Shown here: positions 17,823 to 27,000 of the stretch, one piece after another
Layout: each line of letters opens with the position of its first letter
Numbering within the stretch: position 1 is the first letter of the stretch
Assembly: GCA_004294385.1 (NCBI GenBank)
Contig: REAP01000009.1
Span: forward strand, 50,998-114,997
From: Oscillatoriales cyanobacterium
GTDB taxonomy: Bacteria > Cyanobacteriota > Cyanobacteriia > Cyanobacteriales > Microcoleaceae
Length of the DNA stretch: 64,000 nt
Direction: 5' to 3'
Made by a program: the position numbers and the translations under genes
Notes under the pieces: model-generated
Told to the model about the DNA's origin: nothing
Database searches by the model: none
What the model saw: only the letters and a program-made list of their open reading frames with translations

Positions 17823-18467
17823 ATGAGTCAAATACAAACAAAAATCCTAACTGATACCTGGGTTACAGTAACTTGGGATGAATATATAGAAATCATTAAA
17901 CAGCCGGAATACGAACAAGCAAAATGTTATTATTATAACGGACAACTGAGGATTGAAATGGCAGCAGTAGGGCCGAATCATGCTGATGACAATGGAATCA
18001 TCATCATCTTAACCAATCTGTTTGGGATTGCTAAAGGTATAAAAATGAGGCTACTGGTTAACTGTAGCTACCGCAAAACGGGTGTAAGAGACGCTCAACC
18101 AGACGCTTCTTACTACATCGGAGAACGGGTAGAATCTACACCTCGTGGAAGTTCCATAGTGAATTTGGATAGCGCCATTGCACCAGATTTAGCGATCGAG
18201 ATTGCCGATAGTTCTCTGTTGGACGACTTGGGAACCAAAAGAATGCTTTATGAAGAATTAGGAGTGTCTGAATATTGGGTAGTAGACGTACAAAAAGCCC
18301 AAATTATTGCTTTTAAAATAATTGCTAACCGGGGAAGTGAACGTTTGACAGAATCTGAAGTTTTACCGGGGCTAAAATTTGCTTTGCTGGAGGAAGGTTT
18401 GCGCCGAAGCCGGGAGACGGATCATACGGAGGTAGGTAGCTGGTTTTTAGAGGAAGTTAGGCAATGA
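17823..18467 (+). CDS. Uma2 family (DUF820) putative endonuclease
   Basis: A 214-residue member of the Uma2/DUF820 restriction-endonuclease-like fold. Visible family pattern: YYYNGQLRIEMAAVGPNH, DAQPDASYY, APDLAIEIADSS and KRMLYEELGVSEYWVVDV, including the PD...(D/E)...E-type acidic residues. The family is greatly expanded in filamentous cyanobacteria and its biological role is unclear. GAGG precedes the ATG. It ends only 4 nt before the next gene, so it is probably the first gene of a three-gene operon with the exported pterin-dehydratase-like and TPS-CHAT genes. Confidence 0.83.
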   Translation: MSQIQTKILTDTWVTVTWDEYIEIIKQPEYEQAKCYYYNGQLRIEMAAVGPNHADDNGIIIILTNLFGIAKGIKMRLLVNCSYRKTGVRDAQPDASYYIGERVESTPRGSSIVNLDSAIAPDLAIEIADSSLLDDLGTKRMLYEELGVSEYWVVDVQKAQIIAFKIIANRGSERLTESEVLPGLKFALLEEGLRRSRETDHTEVGSWFLEEVRQ

Positions 18468-18471
18468 AAAT

Positions 18472-18939
18472 ATGAATAGGTTTGTAGTGATGACTTCAGT
18501 CCTCAGTGTTAGTTTAGCCCTCACAGCGATCGCAATTTCACCAACAACTGCAAAAATTCCTGGCGATTCAATCGCCCCTAAATCCATAGCACAAATTACT
18601 GAAAATAGCAAGCTAAAACCCTTGATCGAAACCGAAATTTCCCAGCGCTTGCAAGCTTTACCGAATTGGACTAGAGATGGTAAAACTATTAAATACACCC
18701 ACGAGTTTGAAAATTTTGTCCAGGCTGTCAGTTTTGTAAATTGCCTGATTTCGCCCTCAGAAAAAGCCGGCCACCATCCCGATATTGCGATCGCCTACAA
18801 CCGCGTTACAATTAGTCTCACAACTCACGATGCAGGGGGCTTGACAAAACAAGATTTTGAGCTAGCCGAGACTATCTCTAAATTAGTCAGCGAGTGGATG
18901 CCAGGAAATGTTTGTTTAGTAGTGGAAGGTTCTGGATGA
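18472..18939 (+). CDS. Exported pterin-4a-carbinolamine dehydratase-like protein
   Basis: A 155-residue protein: an N-terminal hydrophobic signal-like segment (about 5-28, ending SPTTA) followed by a PCD/DCoH domain with [20 protein letters not shown]101-H102 in [12 protein letters not shown] and H119 in [11 protein letters not shown], the family's catalytic His set. Typical PCD enzymes are about 95-120 residues and cytoplasmic, recycling pterin cofactors of aromatic amino-acid hydroxylases. Export of such a domain is unusual. No hydroxylase is nearby. Its stop overlaps the start of the CHAT gene (ATGA), so the two are likely translated together. Confidence 0.82.
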   Translation: MNRFVVMTSVLSVSLALTAIAISPTTAKIPGDSIAPKSIAQITENSKLKPLIETEISQRLQALPNWTRDGKTIKYTHEFENFVQAVSFVNCLISPSEKAGHHPDIAIAYNRVTISLTTHDAGGLTKQDFELAETISKLVSEWMPGNVCLVVEGSG

Positions 18940-21557
18940 CAACTTTACTGCACAAAACCGCAAAATGTCAAGTAAAAAGGCAGTTTCTAGTTTTATCAGT
19001 TTGCTTTTTCTTCGGGCAGACTACTGCTTTTGGGCAATCAATTACTCCCGCAACTGACGGCACCGGGACTGTCGTCAACCCTCAAGGCAATCGCATTGAT
19101 ATCAGCGGCGGCAAACTGTCGGGAGATGGAGTTAATCTTTTCCACAGTTTTCAGCAATTCGGATTAACTGAAAGTCAAACTGCTAACTTTCTATCTAATC
19201 CGGCTATCCAAAATATTTTAGGGCGAATAGTCGGCGGAGATGCTTCCGTAATTAATGGTTTGATTCAAGTGACTGGCGGCAATTCTAATTTATTTTTGAT
19301 GAATCCTGCTGGTATTATTTTTGGTGCTAATGCTCAGCTAAATGTGCCTGCATCCTTTACTGCGACTACTGCTAATAGCATTGGTTTTGGTGATAGTTCG
19401 TTTAATGCGATCGGCTCTAATAATTATACCACTTTGCTAGGAACGCCAAGCAATTTTAATTTTTCGGCAATTGAGCCGTCAAGTATTGTTAATCGTGGAA
19501 ATTTGGCAGTTAATCCGGGGGGGAGTTTAACTTTACTCGGTGGGAATGTCATAAATATAGGTCAAATTTCAGCACCTGGAGGTCAAATTAACATTGTTCC
19601 TGTACCTGGAAAAAGTGTGGTTCGGATCAGTCAACCGGGACATTTGCTGAGTTTAGAAGTAAGTGGTGAGATATTGAATTCCGAGACTCAGCTTGGAAAA
19701 GATCAGAATGGGAAATCGGCTGCAAGTCTGCCTGAATTGCTGACAGGTAGAGGTGACAGAGCTAATGCCACAGGTGTTACTATCAATAGTGATGGCACTG
19801 TAGAGTTAACTGATTCTACTATCAGAAATGTTCCCGGAATTGGTTTGCCCGAAAATAACCGCGAAGCCTTTAAAATTCCGATCAATCCGCTGAATATGGG
19901 GAATATAAATTTGCCTCCTAATGGTAGTAATGTGGGAATTGCGCGAGTTGTGGGCGATCGCATTTTTGTCAATCCCAACATCAATCCTTCTGGTAATCCC
20001 TTGCCTCCAAATTTGGCTGGCGGGAATACAATCCTGAAAGTTAACAATCTTCCGCCACCCGGAGCACCTCCCCAAGTTGCCTTGTTTAACGATATTAACC
20101 GCGACTCTAATATTAATAGACCAATTAATCTTAACAGTCCGCCACCTCCACCTGCTAATAATATGCAGTTATTTTCTGCTCCCGGAATTGGGGGAAATCC
20201 CTCGCTACCAAAACCGGGCAATACCACTATGCCACCTCTTGGCCCAAGAGGCAATATTCCGGGCGGTAAAGTGAATATTCCCATCAGGGGGGCGAATCCT
20301 CCTGGTAACTTTGCTGCTATTTCTAACATCAATTACTTATTATCTGTCGAGCAAAACCGTGCCGATCGATATTCTGCTTATTTTGGCGAGAGTTTAACCA
20401 ATCAACCAATGGCGGCCGAAAATATCCGGGAAACTTTGGGGAAAATTTCGTCTCAAACAGGAAAGCGATCGGCAATTATTTATATTAACTTATTTTCGGA
20501 TCGATTAGAACTTTTACTATTCACACCAGATGGTTCGGCGATTAGAAAAACAGTATCAGAAGCCGATCGCACAACCGTGCTAAAATTAGCAAAAGAATTC
20601 AGACAAGAAATCTCCAATCCTCGGAAGCGGAACACCAACAGCTACAAAGAGTCGGCTCAGAAACTGTACGATCGCCTAATTGCACCTTTAGAAGCTGATT
20701 TGCAGGCTCAAGGCATCAATACGCTGCTGTTTTCGCTGGATACAGGTTTGCGAAGTCTTCCTTTAGCAGCGCTTTACGACGGGAAACAGTTCCTAGTAGA
20801 AAAATATTCTCTCAGTCAGATTCCCACAATTTCCCTCACTGATACTCGCTATCAATCGCTGCAAAATGCCTCTGTTTTGGCAATGGGAGCCGCCCAATTT
20901 ACTAAGCTATCTCCCCTGCCTGCCGTACCTATGGAACTAGCAAATATTGCAGAGTTGTGGCCTGGTAAATCTTTTTTAAACGAGCAATTTACCCTAAAAA
21001 ATCTTCTATCTCAACGGAATCAAAAGCCTTATCAAATTATTCATTTAGCAACTCATGGTGAATTTCAACCCGGTACAGCCAGCGACTCTTTTATTCAACT
21101 TTGGGACTCGAAGTTGCAATTAAATCAACTCCGGCAGTTAGGATGGAATAATCCACCAGTGGAGTTATTGGTGCTTTCTGCTTGTCGCACAGCCTTGGGA
21201 GACGAAGAAACTGAATTGGGTTTTGCTGGTTTGGCATTTCAAGCGGGAGTTAAGTCAGCTTTGGCGAGTTTATGGTATGTTTCAGATGAAGGTACTTTGG
21301 CATTGATGAGTGAGTTTTATCAGCAATTGAAAACAGCCCCGATTAAAGCCGAAGCCCTGAGACAAGCACAGATTGCTATGCTTAAGGGTGATGTCCGCAT
21401 TGAGCAGGGGGTATTGCGGGGATTGTCTGCTGTGTCTTTTGCCCAGGGGACTAGGAGTGGTACGCAACTTCCTGGTGAATTGGCAAATATGGGCGATCGC
21501 AATCTTGCTCATCCCTATTATTGGGCTGCTTTCACAATGATTGGTAGTCCTTGGTAA
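18936..21557 (+). CDS. Secreted TPS-domain / CHAT-protease protein
   Basis: An 873-residue protein, start at 18936 with a 4-bp ATGA overlap to the preceding gene (an earlier in-frame ATG at 18894 lies inside that gene). After a signal peptide (about 12-35) comes a two-partner-secretion haemagglutinin domain: [30 protein letters not shown] and [19 protein letters not shown] Pro/Asn-rich linker follows (about 280-440), then a C-terminal CHAT domain with the caspase-like dyad H707 (HLATHGEF) and C750 ([10 protein letters not shown]). TPS proteins cross the outer membrane through a TpsB partner, not seen here. A caspase-like peptidase delivered outside the cell is the inference; the target is unknown. 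Confidence 0.87.
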   Translation: MTTLLHKTAKCQVKRQFLVLSVCFFFGQTTAFGQSITPATDGTGTVVNPQGNRIDISGGKLSGDGVNLFHSFQQFGLTESQTANFLSNPAIQNILGRIVGGDASVINGLIQVTGGNSNLFLMNPAGIIFGANAQLNVPASFTATTANSIGFGDSSFNAIGSNNYTTLLGTPSNFNFSAIEPSSIVNRGNLAVNPGGSLTLLGGNVINIGQISAPGGQINIVPVPGKSVVRISQPGHLLSLEVSGEILNSETQLGKDQNGKSAASLPELLTGRGDRANATGVTINSDGTVELTDSTIRNVPGIGLPENNREAFKIPINPLNMGNINLPPNGSNVGIARVVGDRIFVNPNINPSGNPLPPNLAGGNTILKVNNLPPPGAPPQVALFNDINRDSNINRPINLNSPPPPPANNMQLFSAPGIGGNPSLPKPGNTTMPPLGPRGNIPGGKVNIPIRGANPPGNFAAISNINYLLSVEQNRADRYSAYFGESLTNQPMAAENIRETLGKISSQTGKRSAIIYINLFSDRLELLLFTPDGSAIRKTVSEADRTTVLKLAKEFRQEISNPRKRNTNSYKESAQKLYDRLIAPLEADLQAQGINTLLFSLDTGLRSLPLAALYDGKQFLVEKYSLSQIPTISLTDTRYQSLQNASVLAMGAAQFTKLSPLPAVPMELANIAELWPGKSFLNEQFTLKNLLSQRNQKPYQIIHLATHGEFQPGTASDSFIQLWDSKLQLNQLRQLGWNNPPVELLVLSACRTALGDEETELGFAGLAFQAGVKSALASLWYVSDEGTLALMSEFYQQLKTAPIKAEALRQAQIAMLKGDVRIEQGVLRGLSAVSFAQGTRSGTQLPGELANMGDRNLAHPYYWAAFTMIGSPW

Positions 21558-21640
21558 ATGTGATTAGTTATTGGTTATTAGTTATTGGTTGTTGGTTATT
21601 GGTTATGAGTCTTCTTCCTTTTTCCTTCTAGTTATCTGTT

Positions 21641-23524
21641 TTGGTAATAATCAAAGTGGCGATATTTAACAAACAAAAATTTGAAAAAAACGCGGTTCAG
21701 ATTCCTAAGAATTTAGGATGGGCGATCGCACTTTTGAGCGGTATTTTGATGGCATTGACAACTGCACCAGTTAATGCTTGGCTGTTGGCTTGGGTCGCTT
21801 TAGTTCCCCTGTGGGTTTTGGTTGTCAGTTATGAACAGCCAAAACAAGAAGTAAAAAGACAAAAAGTCTTCTTTCTTCCCTCTTCCTTCTTCCGTCTTCC
21901 TTTATTCTGGGGTATTGGCTATCACGGATTAGCTTTATCTTGGATTATGGGAATTCACCCGATGACTTGGTTGGGGGTTCCTTGGTGGCCGAGTTTGGCG
22001 ATCGCACTTTTTTGTTGGGCCTTCATCACTCTCTGGGGTGCCGGATTAGTCGCTGTTTGGGCGTGGCTATTTGTAATTGCTTGTCGCACCTTGACAGATT
22101 CTGGACAGGCAAGATGCCTGTCCCACAAAATGAGTGGCACTGGCATCTTGCCTGTGATTTCCAAAAACAGTGGCACTGGCATCTTGCCTGTGATTTCCAA
22201 AAACAGTGGCACTGGCATCTTGCCTGTGATTAACAGTGGCACTGGCATCTTGCCTGTGATTTCTAAAATTAGTGGCACTGGCATCTTGCCTGTGATTCGG
22301 GTTTTAATTGGTACAGCTTTGTGGTGTGCTTTAGAAAGTTTTTGGAGTCAAGGTTCGCTGTGGTGGACATCATTATCATACACCCAAAGCCCGCACAATT
22401 TAGCAATTTTGCACCTCGGTCAACTCTCCGGGCCGAGTGCCGTAACAGCGGCAATTGTCGCAGTAAATGGTTTAATTGCAGAAGCTTTTATTGAAGGAAG
22501 AAGTTCGGCAACGGATTCTGTAACGGATGTAACGGATGGAATTCGCATCGCCCCTTGGAGGGGGAGTAAAAAAATAACAGTCAATAATTTGATTCTTTCT
22601 ATTTTAGCTGCGAGTTTGTGTTTAATCTTGCATATTATTGGATGGAGTTTATACAATCTTCCTTTAACTCAAGAGGCGGGAACGGGATTAAAAATAGGGA
22701 TTATTCAAGGCAATATTCCGAATGAGATTAAGTTTGACTCAAATGGCTGGCGCAGGGCTTTGGAAGGTTACACGGCTGGATACCAAAAGTTAGCTGATAG
22801 AGGTGTTGATGCTGTGCTAACTCCAGAGACGGCTTTGCCTTTTTTCTGGACAAATGAGTATCAGCGTTCTACTCTTTCTTTTTATCAAGCGATTCTCGAT
22901 CGCGGTATTCTCGCTTTGGTGGGAGGCTTTGGACAGGAAGGGGATGGTATGACTAATAGCTTATTGGCGATCGACAAAACCGGAGAAATTCTCAGTCGCT
23001 ATGATAAAGCTAAGCTTGTACCTTTAGGCGAATATATCCCATTTTATGAAATTTTAGGGGGGATGATCAATCGGCTTTCTCCTTTAGACGCGCATTTAGT
23101 ACCGGGAAATCCCAAACAATTGTTTGATACGCCTTTTGGCCGCGCAATTGTTGGTATTTGTTACGATTCGGCTTTTGCGGAAATTTTTCGGTATCAGGCG
23201 GCGAATGGTGGCGAATTTATGCTGACAGCTTCCAATAATGCCCATTATAAACCGCCGATGTTGGCTCAGCACCATGCTCTTGATGTGATGCGGGCAATTG
23301 AGACGGATCGATGGGCGGCGATCGCAACTAATACCGGTTATTCTGCTTTTGTGAACCCTCACGGTGAGACGCTGTGGATGTCGGGAATTAATACTTATGA
23401 AGTCCAAGATGCTACTATTTACAGGCGGCAAACTCAGACTTTGTATGTACGTTGGGGCGATTTGTTGACACCTTTATTGTTAGTTTTGGCTGGATTTGCC
23501 ATACTTTGGTACAGGATCTGGTAA
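21641..23524 (+). CDS. lnt: Apolipoprotein N-acyltransferase, enlarged by in-frame repeats
   Basis: Inner-membrane enzyme that adds the third acyl chain to lipoproteins. N-terminal membrane segments (about 20-150) are followed by a carbon-nitrogen-hydrolase domain with catalytic Glu (LTPETALPFF), Lys (KAKLVPLGEYIPF) and Cys (VGICYDSAF), all present. At 627 residues it is about 100 longer than usual. The excess is two stretches of repeat-derived sequence: five GTGILPV units (about 154-225) and a SATDSVTDVTDG segment (about 286-300). Both keep the frame. The start is uncertain: TTG 21641 or GTG 21656 give the full N-terminus, while ATG 21749 would cut into the first membrane segment. Confidence 0.9.
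   Translation: MVIIKVAIFNKQKFEKNAVQIPKNLGWAIALLSGILMALTTAPVNAWLLAWVALVPLWVLVVSYEQPKQEVKRQKVFFLPSSFFRLPLFWGIGYHGLALSWIMGIHPMTWLGVPWWPSLAIALFCWAFITLWGAGLVAVWAWLFVIACRTLTDSGQARCLSHKMSGTGILPVISKNSGTGILPVISKNSGTGILPVINSGTGILPVISKISGTGILPVIRVLIGTALWCALESFWSQGSLWWTSLSYTQSPHNLAILHLGQLSGPSAVTAAIVAVNGLIAEAFIEGRSSATDSVTDVTDGIRIAPWRGSKKITVNNLILSILAASLCLILHIIGWSLYNLPLTQEAGTGLKIGIIQGNIPNEIKFDSNGWRRALEGYTAGYQKLADRGVDAVLTPETALPFFWTNEYQRSTLSFYQAILDRGILALVGGFGQEGDGMTNSLLAIDKTGEILSRYDKAKLVPLGEYIPFYEILGGMINRLSPLDAHLVPGNPKQLFDTPFGRAIVGICYDSAFAEIFRYQAANGGEFMLTASNNAHYKPPMLAQHHALDVMRAIETDRWAAIATNTGYSAFVNPHGETLWMSGINTYEVQDATIYRRQTQTLYVRWGDLLTPLLLVLAGFAILWYRIW
22100..22300. repeat. In-frame palindromic/tandem repeat insertion inside lnt (family A)
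   Basis: Starts with the palindrome GACAGGCAAGATGCCTGTC (22107-22125), then five copies of GGCACTGGCATCTTGCCTGT, mostly spaced 36 bp apart. The same core forms intergenic repeats at 31331, 35848, 40309 and 41340-41590. Confidence 0.9.
22497..22570. repeat. Second repeat-derived insertion inside lnt
   Basis: Contains GTTCGGCAACGGATTCTGTA followed by two ACGGATG steps, matching the 43-bp tandem unit at 36604-36785, then a CCCCTTGGAGGGGG palindrome. Read in frame as SATDSVTDVTDG. Confidence 0.8.
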
Positions 23525-23550
23525 ATTGTTTTAAAATTGTATTTATTAAT

Positions 23551-23655
23551 ACAGCGGTTCCCGCTTTTATGAGGTACAGCAGCAACAATTAACAAATCAA
23601 TTTCTTAAATGTTGAGGATTCATTGAGTGTGCCGTAATACAGCGGGAACCGCTGT
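23551..23655. repeat. 105-bp element with 15-bp perfect inverted ends
   Basis: ACAGCGGTTCCCGCT (23551-23565) is the exact inverse of 23641-23655. Intergenic, non-coding, downstream of lnt. Confidence 0.7.
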
Positions 23656-23774
23656 AATTACTTAAATAAAAGATATCTATTCCTTAACTTTAGGTTGCTA
23701 AAATCTGTTTTTAGTGATTAAAATGGGAACGCCAATCTAGGGGGGTTAAACGGTTATGTCAACACAAATTAGCT

Positions 23775-23877
23775 ATATAGCAATCCTAAATGATTGTCTA
23801 TGTACAAATGTACTGATGAATTTTGGGTAAAGCACATTTACGTTCGTTGTCTTGATAATGATTTAGGACTGCTATAT
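23775..23877. repeat. 103-bp MITE-like element with 21-bp inverted ends
   Basis: ATATAGCAATCCTAAATGATT (23775-23795) against 23857-23877, two mismatches. It resembles the TATAGC...CCTAAAT small palindromic elements found in many cyanobacteria. With the preceding element it fills most of the 546-bp spacer before the giant nuclease gene; the remainder (23880-24070) is the likely promoter and leader. Confidence 0.7.
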
Positions 23878-24070
23878 CGGGTTATCAAGCAAACCCAAGC
23901 GGTGCTGGTAGCCTTTGCGAATATTTGCAAGTAACTGTTGCAAAGGAGTTTGCTTTTCAGCATCTCTACGCACTTAGCTTTAGGCTAAAATTTTCAATTT
24001 GACTAATTCCTATTAGCCTTACTTAGAGCTATAGGTTTAGGTAATCTTAAATAAATTAGGAGTAGTAGCA

Positions 24071-27000
24071 ATGCCAGTTTCTTTTTCCGGATCGTATACT
24101 CAAAATTTTGACTCTTTAGCAAGCACAGGTACAACTAACCCTTGGACTGATGACACTACACCAATAGTTGGGTGGTACTCAAGTAGAACGCTATACCTAG
24201 CAGGAACTGGTACCGCCAATACAGGAGCGCTCTACAGTTTTGGTACTGGGGGAGCAACAGAACGGGCGCTCGGTTCAGTAGCTTCTGGGGGTACAACCAC
24301 AGTTTATTACGGGGTGCGCCTCCAAAATAACACAGCTTCACCTATTAACTCGCTGACTGTTAGCTACATAGGCGAACAGTGGCGCAACGGCGGAAACACA
24401 ACCCCGCAAAAACTAGATTTTTCCTATCAAACAGGCGCAAATCTCACTAGCTTAACGGCAGGAACGTGGACAGATGAAAACGCCCTCGATTTCACCGGGC
24501 CAATTGCAGCAACCACAGCGACAGCGCTTGACGGCAATGTAGCTGCAAATCGGGTTGTTTTACCATCGACAACAATTACTCTGCCAACCCCGCTAGCTGT
24601 CGGTTCAGAAATCATGTTCCGCTGGGAAGATGTCAACGACATAGGTAACGATCACGGCTTGGCGATCGATGATTTTTCCGTTTCCCTACCTTCTCAGCCA
24701 GACTTAACAATTAGCAGTAGCGGGCCGGTCAATGCCACCGTCAACACTCCTTTCGCCTACACGCTGGCGCTCAATAACGCCGGCACCGGCAACGCTACAG
24801 GAGTAAGCGCTCAATTCACTTTACCTACAGGCGTTACTTACAATTCGGCAAGTGGTACGGGTTTTACTGCGACTCAAGCTGCTGGAGTCGTTACTTTTTC
24901 AGGAGGTAGCGTCACTGCCGGTACTCCAGTCAACCTTACTGTTAACGTTACTCCTACCGCTGCGGGTACTGTCACCAGTGCGGCGGGTGCGGCAGTTGCA
25001 GATCCGGGAAATACGATCGCCGAAAGTAACGAAACTAATAACTCTTCTACTACCGCCGTCACTACAACTGTTGCAGCTACCTCGCAGCCAGACTTAACCA
25101 TCACCAGCAGCGCCCCTGCTACAGCGACGGTTAACACTCCCTTCGACTACACGCTGACATTAGCCAATAGCGGTACTGCTGCTACTCCAGCAGGAGTTAT
25201 CGCCAACTTCACTTTACCTGCGGGCGTTACTTACAACTCGGCCAGCGGTACGGGTTATGTAGTCAGTCAAGCGGGTCAAGTCCTTACCTTTACAGGAACA
25301 GGTGCGATCGCGGCTGGTGCCAGCGTTCCTCTTACAATTAATGTTACTCCGACTACTGCGGGTAGTGTCACCAGCCTTGTTGGGGACGCAGTTGCAGATC
25401 CGGGAAATACGATCGCCGAAAGCAACGAAACCAACAATTCTTCTACTACCGCCGTCACTACAACTGTGACAGCGACTGCTAACACTCCACCGACGATCGC
25501 ACCGAGTGCAGCTTCTACATTTTTAACAGTTCCTAGCTTGTCTGGCGTCATCAACGACCCCACCGATCCGGCAAAAAACTTCGGTGTCAACTTTACTCTA
25601 GCCGATGCGGAGACTGCTGTTGGCAGTTTGACATTAACAGCAACTAGCAGCAATATTGCTGTTGTTCCCAACGGTAGCTTAAACTTAGCCATCAGCGGAA
25701 CTGGCGCAAGTCGCAATTTGAAAATTAATCCTGTAGGTGTCGGTTATGCTGACATTACAGTAAGTGTTAGCGATGGTACAAACACCACATCTACTGTCCT
25801 GAAATACGCTGCTTCGGCTGCTTCGGGAACTCCTGCAATTAGTCGCTTTTTGACTGGAACAAGTGATGCTAGTACAGCGATCGCGATCGACTCCAACTAT
25901 ATGGTAGTCGCCGATGACGAAGACCAAACTATTCGTTTGTACGATCGGGCAAATTCCGGTTTACCAGTCAACAGCTTTAACTTTACCAACTCTCTCGGCT
26001 TGACGGATATCTCCGGCGGCGTGCTCAGAGAAGTTGACATCGAAGCTTCAACCCGCGCCGGTAATAGAATTTACTGGTTAGGTTCCCACAGTAACGCTAG
26101 CGGCGGCAATTTGCGCCCGAACCGTTACCGCTTGTTTGCGACGGATATTTCCGGTACTGGCGCGACAACTAATCTGACTTTTGCTGGTAAATACGACAAC
26201 CTACGCACCGATTTGATCGCGTGGGGAAATACGAATGGTTTCAACTTTACTGCTAGCGCGGCTGCGGGCACAATCCCAGAAGCTACTACCCTAGATGGTT
26301 TCAATATCGAAGGTTTGACACTTGCACCTGACAACACTACTGGCTATGTGGCATTCCGGGCTCCGCAAGTTCCAGCAAGCGATCGCACAAAAGCTTTGAT
26401 CGCACCGATTACCAACTTCACAGATTTAGTAACGGGAACCGCTACTAGCGCGACAATTGGTGCTCCGATTCAACTAGATTTGGGCGGCCGGGGAATTCGC
26501 AGTATCGATCGCAATGCTAACAACGAATACCTAATTGTTGCAGGCCCGGCCGACAGCGCTACGGGTACTGCGCCGAAAGATTTCCGGTTGTATACTTGGA
26601 CTGGAAATGCTGCTGATGCGCCTCAAGTGCGATCGGCAAACTTGACTGCTTTGAATGCAGGCGGCAGTTTTGAATCAATCGTAGAAGTGCCGAGTAACTT
26701 AACCGATAGCAGTCAAATTCAGCTATTAGTTGATAACGGCGACAATGTGTGGTACGGCGACAATGTTATCTCCAAAGAATTACCGCAAGACAACTTCCAG
26801 AAATTCCGCACCGATACTGTAACTTTGGGTGCTCCTCCAGTCCGCATCCGCAACATTCAAGGCGCAAGTCACACATCATCTTTAGCCACTCAAACTGTTA
26901 GCAATGTTCCGGGTGTAGTCACAGCCTTAATTGGGACTGGTAGCGGTCGCGGTTTTTATATGCAAGACCCGACAGCCGACACCGGGGCGAATCCAAATTC

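Noticed and set aside
18894..18935. Earlier ATG for the TPS-CHAT protein
   Set aside because: It lies inside the preceding gene and would put extra residues before the signal peptide; the 18936 start gives a tight ATGA overlap and a good signal sequence.
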